Part shown: positions 1 to 10,447 of the stretch, piece after piece | Position numbering within the stretch: the first letter of the stretch is position 1 | Layout of the letters: each line of letters begins with the position of its first letter | Source of the DNA: Alligator mississippiensis | Taxonomy: Eukaryota > Chordata > Crocodylia > Alligatoridae | NCBI RefSeq assembly: GCF_030867095.1 | Contig: NC_081824.1 | Location: 357,387,829-357,451,828 of the forward strand | Direction: 5' to 3' | Length of the DNA stretch: 64,000 bases | Made by a program: the position numbers and the translations under genes | Notes under the pieces: model-generated | Seen by the model: the letters and a program-made list of their open reading frames with translations, nothing else | Told to the model about the DNA's origin: nothing | The model's database searches: none

Positions 1-560
1 TAACATCTATGAATCTCTATATGTCTTTATGATGGCTTGTTTCTTACCATGACAATGGAACCAATTTCATGTCCTGCTTGTTCCATCTTTTCTTTATTTG
101 GAGAATTATTTCTATTAATTTGTCAAATATTTTGCCTGCCAAATAGAGAATGAATGCACTATTTTCAAAATATATGCATTTGGAGTGGTTTTAGAATGTA
201 TACTAAATATGACCAATATTGTAACATTTGAAGTGCCCTTTTTTCATGTTACATAACAGAATTTGACAGATAATCTAGTATTCACAAATAGAAAAAAAAA
301 TTCTGTGAACTGTTTCCTTTATGCTTTTATCATCTCATTCTTCATTTCATTCATTATTATTCTCTATATTTATCTCAGTGTAGTTCATGATCACCTGTTC
401 TTTCATTCATAGATCTGTTCAAATAAGATGAAGTTTTATTACCAGCCTCCTCATATTCTAGGCATTTGACTTATATCCTTATTAAATAGAAATCCTGGAA
501 TATCATAAGTTGTCCTACATGATGTTTCAACCTTATCCAAGCAGTAATTTCCCTTATCTT
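1..560. other. AT-rich intronic DNA, no gene seen
   Basis: AT-rich sequence without a credible exon, RNA gene or repeat boundary that I recognise. By inference it lies in the large intron upstream of the exon at 43128. Confidence 0.5.
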
Positions 561-1037
561 GGGCACATCTACATGTGAAATAAATTCAGCTGAATAAACT
601 CTGGCACAGTTTGCACCAGAGTTTATTGCTTCTGGACACTGCATTTACATGTGCACCCAGGACCGCAGCATGTTGAGCTGGGTAGGAGCAGCCTGGGTGG
701 CACAGGGCCCAGGGTATCAGCCTGCAGCCTGGGGCTTCTTCAACATGACTCAATGTGCTGTGGAGTGGCTGAATGAGACACGAGGGTGCTTCAGTGCAGT
801 GCTAGCCTGCAGGCACTGAAGCACCCATAGTGCACCAGCCAGCCCCATCAGCATCTACATGTGCATTGTGATGCACTAAGTAATGCCACCATAGGATAGT
901 ACTTGTGTTGACAAGTACTAAGCTATAGTGGTGTTTATGAGTTTACTGCAGCCCATTAGGGCTACATGTAGACACTGAGATGGTACTGTGGAGCTAATAA
1001 GGCAACTCCATAGTAAATCTCTCATGTAGACTCACCC
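561..1037. mobile_element. Palindromic MITE, Chompy-like
   Basis: The left end reads GGGCACATCTACATG and the right end is its approximate inverted complement, CATGTAGACTCACCC. The interior is a chain of imperfect inverted repeats, including a hairpin around 885-945 built on AGTACTTGTG/CAAGTACT, and has no coding capacity. The same terminal motif recurs many times in the window. Crocodilian genomes carry an abundant MITE called Chompy with this kind of structure; the family name is from memory. A clear target duplication is not visible. Confidence 0.65.
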
Positions 1038-1249
1038 TTTGTCCTAAAATTACTGAAGAACATCCAGATTTTTATCATAGTGGTACAACATTTCTTGAAC
1101 TTTAAAACTAGGACACTCCCTAAGAATAGGAAGTATGAAATTCATACTCTCCCTAATTCTCTGAAGTACTCTAAAGACTAGATTTAATGTTGATATGTTT
1201 TTGGTAATTTAGCTTCAAGAAGTATGTCAAGACAGACTGAATGGCCTAC

Positions 1250-1330
1250 AGCATTGATTCTCAACTAGGATGCCACAGTAGTAAAAATGCATATACAGGA
1301 AAGAAAATTTCCATTAAGTTTTATCTGACT
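1250..1330. repeat. Left-end fragment of a hAT-type MITE
   Basis: The stretch TTGATTCTCAACTAGGATGC matches the left end of the better preserved elements at 15642 and 30640. No matching right end follows, so only a decayed fragment remains. Confidence 0.35.
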
Positions 1331-1393
1331 ATTTTTATTGACAAAAAGCTCTTCTAGATGACTTCTTTTATTTATATATGTATATTTATGTTG

Positions 1394-1440
1394 AGAGAGA
1401 GAGAGGATAAAAATATATATATTGTCTCTCTCTCAATAAA
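1394..1440. repeat. GA/TC hairpin
   Basis: TTGAGAGAGAGAGAG is followed after an AT-rich spacer by TCTCTCTCTCAA, giving a perfect stem of about 12 bp. It lies in a simple-repeat region next to the palindromic element at 1471. Confidence 0.6.
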
Positions 1441-1470
1441 ATTGGTCTATATCTATATATCTATATCTGC

Positions 1471-1624
1471 AGCTCTCATGAACAATATCGTTTTTGTTGC
1501 CAGTAATTAAAAATGGATTTGTTGGATTTCTGTGAAATATACAAAATAAGATTTAAATGAATATACATTTCCTACAAATAATTTTTATTTACTAACAACA
1601 AAAACTATATTGTTCATGACAGCT
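1471..1624. mobile_element. Short palindromic element with 44-bp arms
   Basis: The arms 1471-1514 and 1581-1624 are near-perfect inverted complements; the outer ends read AGCTCTCATGAACAATAT and ATATTGTTCATGACAGCT. The 66-bp centre has no coding capacity. This is the structure of a small MITE. Its superfamily is unresolved because I see no clear target duplication. Confidence 0.55.
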
Positions 1625-2842
1625 ATAAATTTTCATTTTAAAATAATCTCAAATTAGGTTATTCCTTTCAAATGCCCAGTTTCAGGTATGTAGAGACTGC
1701 TTTTGGAATGAATAGCACTTCTAAAAATGTAGAATTGAATATAGTTGTAATTTTTTTTTTAATTTGGTTCTAATATTGTCCATGCCATCCTTTAACACTG
1801 TTGTGTCTGTTACAGTAGACACAATGACAAGATAGCAGAATAGGAGTTTTGGCCTCTACTTGTGATTGTATGCAAACAATAAAAATATTTAAGATCAATG
1901 AGTAAGCAAAAAAAAAAAAAAAGCAAAATGTGAAAATAGAAAAAAAAATCAGTGTTATCAGCTGAAAAAGCACTGGTGGGAATTGATTTAATATAAATTC
2001 CCATTAAGAGGGGGAAAAGTAGGCAGGGGAGAGCTATTCAGTTTCTTAGCTACTTGATAGTATTCATGAGAGCAGATCATTAGGAATTATCATGTCACAT
2101 AGTTAATTCATAGCTTAGATGAAGGGATTCTGTCTGTCAGCCAATTAAACTGTAATCACCCCAAACAGAGATATTGAAGACTAGCTGCTGTTCACAGAGC
2201 AGGTTAACTGATTGTTGCTATAAAAGGCAGCAGAGATTTGCATCTTATAGATGAAACAACATAGATATACTGTATTTACTCACATACAAAACAAGGTTCT
2301 TTCTCCCAACCATAGGGGAAAAGATCTATCTTACTTTTGCGTACAAGGAAACTTCACTAAATACATTGTCCATCATTGAACTACTACCAAAATCAGCACA
2401 TAATGCTCAGTAACAGAAAGATTCCTGTTTCTTCACCAGCCTTGATATATCTAGCAAACATCACAACATAGGCCCCAAACAGTTCATCCCTAATCCCTCT
2501 GTTGCCCGCTGTCTCAGCCCTATACATATAATGAGTGTGGCCTCACCTTCCATGAGACAGAGCCAGCCCAGGTAACCTTGCACACCATCTGCATATATAT
2601 TTTTGGATGATCCCAGGACTTATGACAAGAACACCTGGTTACAGTCATAAGTGAGGAGCTAATTAGCACATGACTCCTTTGTAGATGGGGTGGGGGAGGA
2701 ATGTGGAGTACACATATATACTAAGTGCTGAGCTATTTGGTCACCATAGCTTGAAACACTTGTCTCTTCTGGGGCCCAGCCCAATGAACTGTATGGTGAA
2801 TCATTAATCTTTTGGCTTTGGGCTAATATCGTACATGGTGAG

Positions 2843-3016
2843 TGCATCTACATGTGTACTTGATTGTGGAGTAGGCTAATTTGCTCTACAGTAAAGCATC
2901 ACAGTCTACACACGTGCCAGTATTATGGTACAGTAAACTAATTAACTCTGTCATAGGGACAGTACCATCTTATGGCAGGGTACTTTACTGTGCTGAAACA
3001 CATGTGTAGATGCTGA
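2843..3016. mobile_element. Chompy-like MITE fragment
   Basis: The outer sequences AGTGCATCTACATGTG and CACATGTGTAGATGCT are inverted complements. The interior contains the CTACAGTAAA and TACAGTAAACTA motifs common to this family. Related sequence continues to about 3172 and abuts the better bounded element at 3180. Confidence 0.5.
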
Positions 3017-3179
3017 CTGAAGGAGTAAATTGCATCCAGCCATCCAGGGGCCTGCTCTGCCCCAGCTCAAATTACTACTGTCTTGGGCACACATGTAGAT
3101 GCTGTGCCTGGAAGCAATTTACTCTGGCTTGAACTGATCCAAAGTTTGTTTCACATTAATTACATGTATAGATACGCTA

Positions 3180-3669
3180 GTGGGTGAGTCTACACATGCA
3201 TAATAACACACATGAATAAACTCCAGTGTTTATCGCACCAGAGTTTATTGCTCCTGGGTGCATGTCTTCACATGTACTCAGGATTGTAGCACACTGGGCC
3301 AGGGCAGGTCAGCTCCATCTAGCCACCTAGGGCAGAGCAGTCCCATCTAGCCACCTAGGGCTGCTCCTCATGGCTCAGTGTGCTGTGGAGGGGCTGGCTG
3401 GGGCACAATGGTTCTTCACTGCTGGGCTAGCCAGGAGGCAGCTCCTGCACTGAAACACCCTCATGCCTCATGCAGCCAAGGCAGCATCTACACATGCTCT
3501 GCTGTAGAGTTTTTTACATCGCAGCAAGATAGTCCTTGTATTTACAAGGACTATCCTACTGAAGAGTAAATTAGTTTACTCCAACCTAATAGGGTGAATG
3601 TGTAGACACACAACATTTACTGAATAGCTAATTCGTCTACACTACATTAAATGTCTTGTGTAGGCCCAC
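3180..3669. mobile_element. Palindromic MITE with CTA target duplication
   Basis: The ends read GTGGGTGAGTCTACACATG and CTTGTGTAGGCCCAC and are inverted complements apart from a few changes. The element is flanked by CTA at 3177-3179 and 3670-3672. A 3-bp duplication with a G-rich terminus is typical of PIF/Harbinger-type MITEs; CTA is not the standard TWA, so the superfamily call is inference. It has no coding capacity. Confidence 0.65.
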
Positions 3670-3750
3670 CTAGTTTGTACTATATATAAGCAGGTGCCAA
3701 AGTGCTGCTTAAAAGCGTTTTATAAAGTACCTGTGCTATAATCTGCAGCA

Positions 3751-3768
3751 GTTAAAAAAAAAAAAAAA
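3751..3768. repeat. Poly-A run
   Basis: A homopolymer of about 15 A residues. No complete retroposon body can be tied to it. Confidence 0.8.
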
Positions 3769-3810
3769 AGAAGGTATGATGCATCATTTCTTCATGAAAA
3801 AAGTCTATGG

Positions 3811-3977
3811 CAGTGGTTCTTAACCTGCAGTCCAATCAGTGCACTGCTGTGCCTTATGTGACATCCTGTTAAAACATTTTTTAATGGATACACAGGAAGT
3901 AAGTTGTGTGGATGTGGCCCACACACATTGAGAGCTACAAGTATGGCCCACTATGGCAAATAGGTTGAGAACGACCG
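3811..3977. mobile_element. hAT MITE with perfect 8-bp TSD
   Basis: The terminal inverted repeats are CAGTGGTTCTTAACC and GGTTGAGAACGACCG. The octamer GTCTATGG sits on both sides (3803-3810 and 3978-3985). The CAG-initiated terminus and 8-bp duplication identify a non-autonomous hAT element. It is 167 bp long and has no ORF. Confidence 0.88.
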
Positions 3978-4164
3978 GTCTATGGGTACTACATTCAAAT
4001 TATTACAGGTGTGTTTATTTTGAGGTTAGCATTTTCAAATTTGTTATTCACTTCTACATGATCATGGAGAGCAGGGTCTGACAGTAAGGAAGCAGGGAAG
4101 GGACAGCAGGGGGAAGAAGCTGCAGGAGTAGAGGGTAAGGTGACTAACTCTCCCCCAAGATTTA

Positions 4165-4440
4165 TTTTTCCAATGCAATCCATAGTCCCGGTTTAAACTA
4201 TATTTAACAAAAGCCAGTCTGTGGATGATTTCATGTTCCACAATTTCCCATTCAAATTGGTTTTTAACAGTTTGTCATCTGAAAACAGCCACCCTCAGGT
4301 CAGCGATGGAATGTCCAGAAAGGTTGAAGTGTTGTGTCACAGGCCTGCTTGTCTTTCTGCAGCTGATGTCAGCTTTGTGTTCATTCATTCTGTCCCATAG
4401 GGATCACTCAGATTGTAGTCTGACTGTAGTCAACAGAAGG
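4165..4440 (-). pseudogene. GIY-YIG endonuclease domain of Penelope-like element
   Basis: The minus strand encodes RMNEHKADISCR, then PVTQHFNLSGHS, then IADLRVAVFR, an in-frame stop, and a C-terminal block ending near SLNRDYG. These blocks belong to the nuclease domain that nicks target DNA for Penelope-like retrotransposition. The GIY-YIG signature itself has decayed: the expected region after CLQCPS is frameshifted. Upstream, 4460-4847 encodes the linker, with recognisable HLRHLINDLHPLL and a cysteine-containing CFLCPHIS block. Confidence 0.8.
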
Positions 4441-4847
4441 GCACTGTAAGCAAGTGATGGCATATATGGAAGTGAATTAACTTTGTATGTTATCATCTGT
4501 GTTATTTGGTCTAAGGATGATGTGGTCTTTACTGATGTGTGGGCACAGAAAGCATGTGAGTCCTGGTGCCTTGGTGATACTGGGAATTAGGTAACCTGTA
4601 GCTTGAGAGACATCATCTGAGGTTGGGGGTGGGGATGCCTTTAAGTCGGAACTTTTTTGTCCTCCACGCGTATTCTCCTTTTAAAGGAGAGGATGGAGGT
4701 CATTAATGAGATGTCGAAGGTGTTCAAGCCTGGGGCTGTAGGTGATAACTTGGAGTTTGTTGTCCTTTTCCCAGGGCTGGTATTGTAGCAGCTCAGAGCA
4801 GTATCTGAGTCTGGCTTTGCTGAGTTGAGTGGCTACAGATTTGGTGT

Positions 4848-5682
4848 TCATAGATTCATAGATTCATAGATGTTAGGGTCGGAAGGGACCTCAATAGATC
4901 ATCGAGTCCAACCCCCTGCATAAGCAGGAAAGAGTGCTGGGTCTAGATGACCCCAGCTAGATGCTTATCTAACCTCCTCTTGAAGACCCCCAGGGTAGGG
5001 GAGAGCACCACCTCCCTTGGGAGCCTGTTCCAGACCTTGGCCACTCGAACTGTGAAGAAGTTCTTCCTAATGTCCAATCTAAATCTGCTCTCTGCTAGCT
5101 TGTGGCCATTATTTCTTGTAAACCCCGGGGGCGCCTTGGTGAATAAATACTCACCAATTCCCTTCTGTGCCCCCGTGATGAACTTATAGGCAGCCACAAG
5201 GTCGCCTCTCAACCTTCTCTTGCGGAGGCTGAAAAGGTCCAGTTTCTCTAGTCTCTCGTCGTACAGCTTGGTCTGCAGGCCCTTAACCATATGAGTGGCC
5301 CTTCTCTGGACCCTCTCCAGGTTATCCGCATCCCTCTTGAAGTACGGTGCCCAGAATTGCACGCAGTACTCCAACTGCGGTCTGACCACCGCCCGATAGA
5401 GGGGAAATATCACCTTCTTGGACCTATTCGTCATGCATCTGCTGATGCACGATAAAGTGCCATTAGCTTTTCTGATGGCTTCGTCACACTGCCGACTCAT
5501 GTTCATCTTGGAGTCCACTAGGACTCCAAGATCCCTTTCCACTTCCGTGCCAACCAGCAGGTCATTCCCTAATTCCCTAGGCTGTAGGTGTGCTGGACAT
5601 TTTTCCTCCCTAGGTGCAGCACTTTGCATTTCTCCTTGTTGAACTGCATCCTGTTGTTTTCTGCCCACTTGTCCAACCTGTG
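4848..5682 (-). mobile_element. CR1 LINE, 5'-truncated, inside the Penelope-like relic
   Basis: The 3' end lies at 4848 with tandem TCATAGAT units and GGTCGGAAGGGACCTC. The coding part runs from the region after the RT palm (VERDLGVLVDSKMN) to the C-terminal KRRLDKHLAGVI, with stop at about 4943. Similarity ends at 5682, inside the sequence that encodes the AENN segment, so the copy is 5'-truncated and lacks the RT catalytic core. It closely resembles the CR1 at 27482. It separates two adjacent parts of the Penelope-like coding region, so it inserted later than that element. Confidence 0.93.
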
Positions 5683-6029
5683 TTGTATTCTCATAGTAGG
5701 AATCCTTGCTCCAGATCCTTAAGGTGTGCATCCCAGTCAGTGGGATCAGAGCAGGAATGCTTGTTACATAGAGCTTGGCTGTAGACAATGTATTTAACAA
5801 TGTGTTTAGGATGAAAGTTGCTGGTATGAAGGTAGTTGTAGAGGTCAGTTGGTTCCCAATACAATGTGGTGGCAATGTAGTTATTGCAAACCTTCACAGT
5901 AGTGTGTAAAAAATGAATATATTGGGTGGAAAATTCCAGAGTTAGTCTAATGGAAGAATGGAAGTTGGTAAAGTCCTAGTGAATATTCACTAGAGATTCT
6001 ATCCATTGCCCATACTTGGTCCATAATTG
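5683..6029 (-). pseudogene. RT C-terminal part of Penelope-like element
   Basis: The minus strand encodes LEFSTQYIHFL, then NYIATTLYWEPTDLYNYLHT, then HIVKYIVYSQAL and CSDPTDWDAHLKDLEQGF. These are the conserved post-catalytic blocks (xPTDxxxYLxxxSxHP, then a YSQ block) of Penelope-like RTs. The frame stays open for 68 residues from an internal Met and then reaches a stop where the CR1 begins. The next Penelope segment resumes on the other side of that CR1. Confidence 0.85.
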
Positions 6030-6509
6030 TCCAACCTTGAGAGAGTCCAGAGAAGAGCCACGCGCATGATCAGAGGTCAGGGAAGCAGACCCTACGATGA
6101 CAGGCTAAGAGCCCTGGGGCTCTTTAGCCTGGAAAAGCGCAGGCTCAGGGGTGATCTGATGGCCACCTATAAGCTTATCAGGGGTGACTACCAGTATCTG
6201 GGGGAACGTTTGTTCACCAGAGCGCCCCAAGGGATGACGACTAGGTCGAATGGTCATAAACTACTACAAGACTGTTTCAGGCTGGACATAAGGAAGAATT
6301 TCTTTACTGTCCAAGCCCCCAGGGTCTGGAACAGCCTGCCACCGGAGGTGGTTCAAGCGCCTACATTGAACACCTTCAAGAGCAAACTGGATGCTCATCT
6401 TGCTGGGATCCTATGACCCCAGCTGACTTCCTGCCCTTTGGGCAGGGGCTGGATTCGATGATCTTCCGAGGTCCCTTCCAGCCCTAATGTCTATGAAATC
6501 TATGAAATC
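6030..6509 (+). mobile_element. CR1 LINE 3' fragment, head-on inside the Penelope-like relic
   Basis: An open frame of 129 codons encodes the CR1 C-terminus: LERVQRRATRMIRGQ, then [18 protein letters not shown], then RNFFTV-type sequence and a terminal HLAGIL. It is followed by a short 3' UTR ending in repeated CTATGAAA units. It lies opposite in direction to the Penelope-like element. The flanks resume Penelope coding sequence (GQLWTKYGQW on one side, the YIDD remnant on the other). No RT catalytic region is present. Confidence 0.92.
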
Positions 6510-6543
6510 ATACAATGAAGATACCAATGATGTACTTTATCAT

Positions 6544-6756
6544 CAGGAATCCTAGTTTTCTCCAATAATAAAAAGCTCCAATTAAAAAAGTAACACAAAA
6601 TCCACATTTGTTTGTGATTAAAATGAAGCACCTCTAATATATATATATATATATTTTTTTTTTACCACATTTCATGGAAAAATGTGGATTTTGGGTTACT
6701 ATTGTAATCTTAAAATTGAGGATTTTTTCTTAAATCAGAGAAAAGCAAAATCCCTG
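6544..6756. mobile_element. Foldback hAT MITE (family 1, copy A)
   Basis: The termini are CAGGAATCCTAGTTTTCTC and its decayed inverted complement ending in TCCCTG. The arms carry AAAAAGTAACACAAAATCC and its inverse around an AT-rich centre. The 8-bp target duplication is TTTATCAT (6536-6543) and TTTATCAC (6757-6764). Removing the element and one TSD rejoins the Penelope-like frame in phase (LIPVI followed by KYIIGIFIV). It has no coding capacity. Confidence 0.9.
6640..6660. repeat. AT microsatellite in MITE centre
   Basis: A TATATA run followed by T residues forms the loop of the foldback element; the same loop occurs in the other copies of the family. Confidence 0.7.
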
Positions 6757-7060
6757 TTTATCACGGGGATGAGAAGGCCACTATGAAGGACATGAACTTC
6801 AAGGTCTGCCCTAAATTTGTTGGCATACCGGGGGGACATGTGTGTGTCAATGGCAATGCCACTAGTTTGTAGAAGTCCCCAAACCTGAAACAGTTGCATG
6901 TGAGTATGAAGCGGGATAGTATATGGAAACAGAAACAAGTTTCAAATTGGGAATAAAGTTCTTTATGGTTTGTAATCTGTCTTCATGGGGGATGTTAGTG
7001 TACAGAGACATGGAATTCATGATTGTTACTGTGCCATAGTCCTCAGGCTCCTAACACAGA
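6757..7060 (-). pseudogene. RT core of Penelope-like element
   Basis: Minus-strand SLYTNIPHED (codons at 6979-7008) marks RT motif A. After a frameshift RFILTCNCFRFGDFYK follows, then SGIAIDTHMSPRYANKFR (ending near 6798), which is the motif B block, and then ADLE. The catalytic YIDD block lies beyond the foldback MITE and reads KYIIGIFIV, so both catalytic aspartates are lost. At least one frameshift separates motif A from motif B. Upstream of about 7060 I no longer recognise the family. Confidence 0.82.
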
Positions 7061-7368
7061 TGACTTTCCCAAGTAGCCTTGATGTTTATAAAGAAGACAT
7101 CTCCATTAAAAAAGAATTAAAGGGCAATATAAGGAGACAAATAACTAGTTGCAAATTGGCAAAAAATGATCTCCAGCTATTGTCATATTTTATAGAAAAG
7201 CTGCATTATAAACCATGCAGAAATAAAAGAGCTTCTTTAGCTAGAAAAGAGCATCACCAATGTACAGTGAAAGGAGAAATGTTGCAACTTATTAAAAAGG
7301 TTGACAGAAGCACAGAAGTTATTTTAAGTTCACACACTGAGGTAAATATTAAAAGGTGGTTTCCAATG
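7061..7368. other. No recognised gene
   Basis: AT-rich sequence between the Penelope-like relic and a hAT MITE. An open plus-strand frame at 6985-7374 is antisense to Penelope coding sequence at its start and has no recognisable domain. Confidence 0.4.
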
Positions 7369-7376
7369 CCCTAGGT

Positions 7377-7666
7377 CAGGGGTATCAAACTCTTGTGGCC
7401 CAGTGGGCCAGATGAGGAACACAGGGCCAGTCCCTGGGCTAGATTGGGCCAACAGACCAGCCTTACACACTAGAGCCAGCATACAGGACCAGTCTGGTAC
7501 AGACCCATGCAGCACATGCCCCAGACTGACCCCTTATGCTACATGTTGTATATTCACCGGCTCCAACCTGCACACTGCACGTGGTGTGCAGGGACAGTCC
7601 AAGATGGACAGAAGGCACCGCTGGCTGAATAATAGGGCTCCACAGGTAGTATCTTTGACACCCCTG
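7377..7666. mobile_element. hAT MITE (CAGGGGTRTCAAAC type)
   Basis: The left end CAGGGGTATCAAACTC is mirrored by ATCTTTGACACCCCTG at the right. Flanking octamers CCCTAGGT and ATTTAGGT match at 5 of 8 positions, consistent with a decayed 8-bp duplication. The 290-bp interior is GC-rich and non-coding. Confidence 0.8.
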
Positions 7667-10067
7667 ATTTAGGTAAACACATTTTTTATTAAACAATTTT
7701 GATGTAATATTGTATAATGTTTGCTTTTTTTTTATTTGGCATTTCTCTTTCCTCATTCTTAGTTACTAAGGTTATTCACAGGGAAAACACAATCTGTATT
7801 TCTAAAGAGATGTATCCGCTCCAGCTGTCTACTAGCTCAAATGTTAGAAAAATCAGAGCAAATGAGTCCTGAGTCCATACTTTCTCTACAACTGACATCA
7901 AATGAACATCTGGTTCAGACCTACTTTTAGTGACATCTTACTAAACAGAATGCCTGTTTGTTCTAGTACAAACTGGAGCATCTAGTGAATCTATTGTGCA
8001 GTACCTGATTTATTTTTCTGCAGTAGAAGATAGTTTAGTGGAGATTAAATACTGTGCATGTCTCTTATTTTATTCCTGTTCCAGTAAATAGGCAATTTTC
8101 TCATTTACTTTTGATTATTTGAATTACTGTGGAAGACTCATCAAGATAACATATAGGCATGCTGCCTAGAGTTAAATTAAGGTGACTGTAGTATATAAAT
8201 GTATCTTGTCTACTGGGTCATGCTCCTTCTCTGACCTCAGTAAACTTATTTGTCATTACATTCATGGCCTCTTTGGAGAAGACACTGTCCTTCTAAAGTG
8301 TGTGTGAAGCATTTAGAACATATTGGGTTCCACCACAAAATAAATAATGTATAGCAATAAAAATATCCAATTTCTTTGTCTGACCTATGGATAAATAAGT
8401 TACTTCCACTTTAGTTACTTATTAACCAGAAAGTAAATTTAATTGAGCCAATAATGCCAGCAGCACCGATTTTCTGCCCTTTTAGAAGAAATGAAAACCT
8501 CTCATATTTAGTAGGTAAATACTGCATTTGACACATGCATTCATGTGAGGAATTATATTAAATGGGTCTATTTGTCCCTCCAGTATGAAACTTCAAATTT
8601 CATTTTGTACTTTATCATTTAAAATAAAAATGCTTTCTTTCATTTTTCAACACTAATTTAAATTTCCTTTTTTATTTGGAAGTAGTATATTAAAATAGTA
8701 TTAAAGAAATATTTTCTATTCTTTTTTTCATTGATCTTAAATAAAATCTCTGGACAGCATTAACAAACTGGAACATATTTTTCCATTGCTTGTTTTTAGA
8801 AAAATATGCTTTGAAAACCAGCACCTGTGGGACCGTTGTGTGCATCAAGGCATCATTTTTCAGTGTGTTTTTGTGTTTACTGTTTAGTCAGCAAGGGGCA
8901 TGCCTATATTGCTAACTTAGGATACTAGATGGCTTCATATTTAAATGAACCAAATTGTTTGATATGTGCTACTTTCTGAACTAGAAATGAGGCCTAGTAG
9001 ATGATTAGCTGCACTGACAGGCAGAGTTAATAAACTTTAGTGTAGTACTGCATGAATGTGGCTATGCTACAACTGGTTCAGATAGTCACACTTCTGAGTC
9101 ACAGGATAGCTTGTGACACAGCATATAGTGTTTCAACACAGCACTACCTGCCATGCTAAACTGGCAGAATAGACATGTACAAAATCTGGTAGCTAATGAG
9201 GTTCCTCGTGGTTATATAATGAAATGGGGATCATGTTGCAATTAAACTGCCTAATGACATTGATTACTCCCCTTGCTCATTCATTTAAGAAGTAACCCCC
9301 CAAAATCTAATGCTTAGATTTAAGAATACTAGAATTGTTATAAGGGACCAGACCTATTATCTATCTAGACCACTAAGGGCAGATTTACAGAGTTTCCATG
9401 GTGCATCCAAAACTGCTGCCTAAAAGTATGACTTGCCCTCCCACTTCTTTTCATATGTGCCAAATCTAAAAATGTGCCAGTGAAGCTGTCTTGAGGGCTC
9501 CCCTGCCACTACTCTTCAGATCTCCAGCATGTTGAGTGTTATGGTAGGGATCATTAACTTGACTAACTTATCTCCATGTGGCCACATGTTACAGAGAAAG
9601 GAATAAGAAACCCAATTATATATCTTTTGAAATATTCTGTTCCCATATTCTCTAATAAAGATTTACTTAAACTCTGAAATATTTGGTTTTATATCCCTTT
9701 CTATACTCTTTTTATTAGCATTAATTTTATTAACAATTATTACGATGCTGGATCTTGTTAAATTCATGCTTTCAGTGACCTCCTGGGCCAATCAGTTCAT
9801 GTATATGCCTTGCATGGTAAATGTATTTCCATCTATCACTTTTTAGATTTATTGAATGTTCTCTAACATTTGATTTATGAAACAGGGAGAGAAAAAGGCT
9901 TCTAATATCCTTTCTGTATAGTATTCATGAGTTTATATTCATTTTTCACATCCCTTCTTCATCAGTGATGGCGATCTCTCACAGTCAAGGATGATCATTC
10001 CCACAGGTCAAGTGCAGGGTTGTAGATGGGTCTGTTGATGACTAAGAAGGCTGATTCTAGAGCTGCA
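7667..10067. other. Intronic sequence, no gene seen
   Basis: About 2.4 kb of AT-rich, apparently single-copy sequence. I see no CR1, MITE pair, exon with both splice sites, or RNA gene. A short region near 9000-9200 carries TAGTGTAGTACTGCATG and may be an old palindromic MITE remnant. Confidence 0.45.
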
Positions 10068-10275
10068 GACTCTTATTGCCCTCCACTGGACTTGCTCCAA
10101 TTTGTCCACATCCTTTCTGTAGTAGGGGGGTCCAAAACTTGACACATACTCCAGATGTGACCTCACTAGTGTTGAATGGAGGGGAATAATCCCTTCCCTC
10201 GATCTGCTGGCAACGCTTCAACTAATGCAGCCCAGTATGTCGTTAGCATTCTTGGCTGTCAGCAGTGAGTTGACT
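10068..10275 (-). mobile_element. Old CR1 fragment
   Basis: Minus-strand sequence corresponds to the CR1 block that encodes the RVQRRA and LEYCVQFWAP region: TCCACATCCTTTCTGTAGTA, then CACATACTCCAGATGTGACC, then an ATGCAGCCCAGTATGTCGTT block. It is degraded, lacks both ends, and comes from a different subfamily than the younger copies. Confidence 0.7.
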
Positions 10276-10289
10276 GCTAGGTCAACAGT

Positions 10290-10434
10290 GTGCTAGCAGG
10301 CATATGCAGGTACCAAATTTACTTGTGAGTAGGACCATTTAGTATGCAGTAAGTGTGTGTATGTGTAGGTATGTGTGCTTACTCCACAGTAAACTATGCT
10401 ATTGTGCAGTAAAATGTCTTGTGTAGATGTGCCC
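10290..10434. mobile_element. Chompy-like MITE fragment
   Basis: Contains CTTACTCCACAGTAAACTA and TGTGCAGTAAAATG, and ends with CTTGTGTAGATGTGCCC, the inverted complement of the usual family terminus. The left end is unclear. The solo LTR at 10448 inserted just beyond it. Confidence 0.5.
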
Positions 10435-10447
10435 AGTAAAGCATCAC

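Larger units (their letters stand above)
4100..7060 (-). mobile_element. Penelope-like retrotransposon relic, split by three insertions
   Basis: Reading the minus strand in order gives reverse transcriptase core (6757-7060), a YIDD-region remnant (about 6513-6543), the C-terminal part of the RT (5683-6029), and linker plus GIY-YIG endonuclease (about 4100-4847). The pieces are separated by a foldback MITE (6544-6756), a CR1 in the opposite direction (6030-6509) and a CR1 in the same direction (4848-5682). Recognisable motifs are SLYTNIPHED, SPRYANKFRADLE, PTDLYNYLHTSNFHP, IVYSQAL and RMNEHKADISCR. All fit Penelope-like elements, whose RT resembles telomerase RT and is joined to a GIY-YIG nuclease. 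Frameshifts and stops are frequent, so the copy is dead. Outer boundaries are approximate. Confidence 0.85.

Noticed and set aside
6985..7374. 129-codon plus-strand frame
   Set aside because: It begins antisense to Penelope-like RT coding sequence and has no recognisable domain or splice signals.
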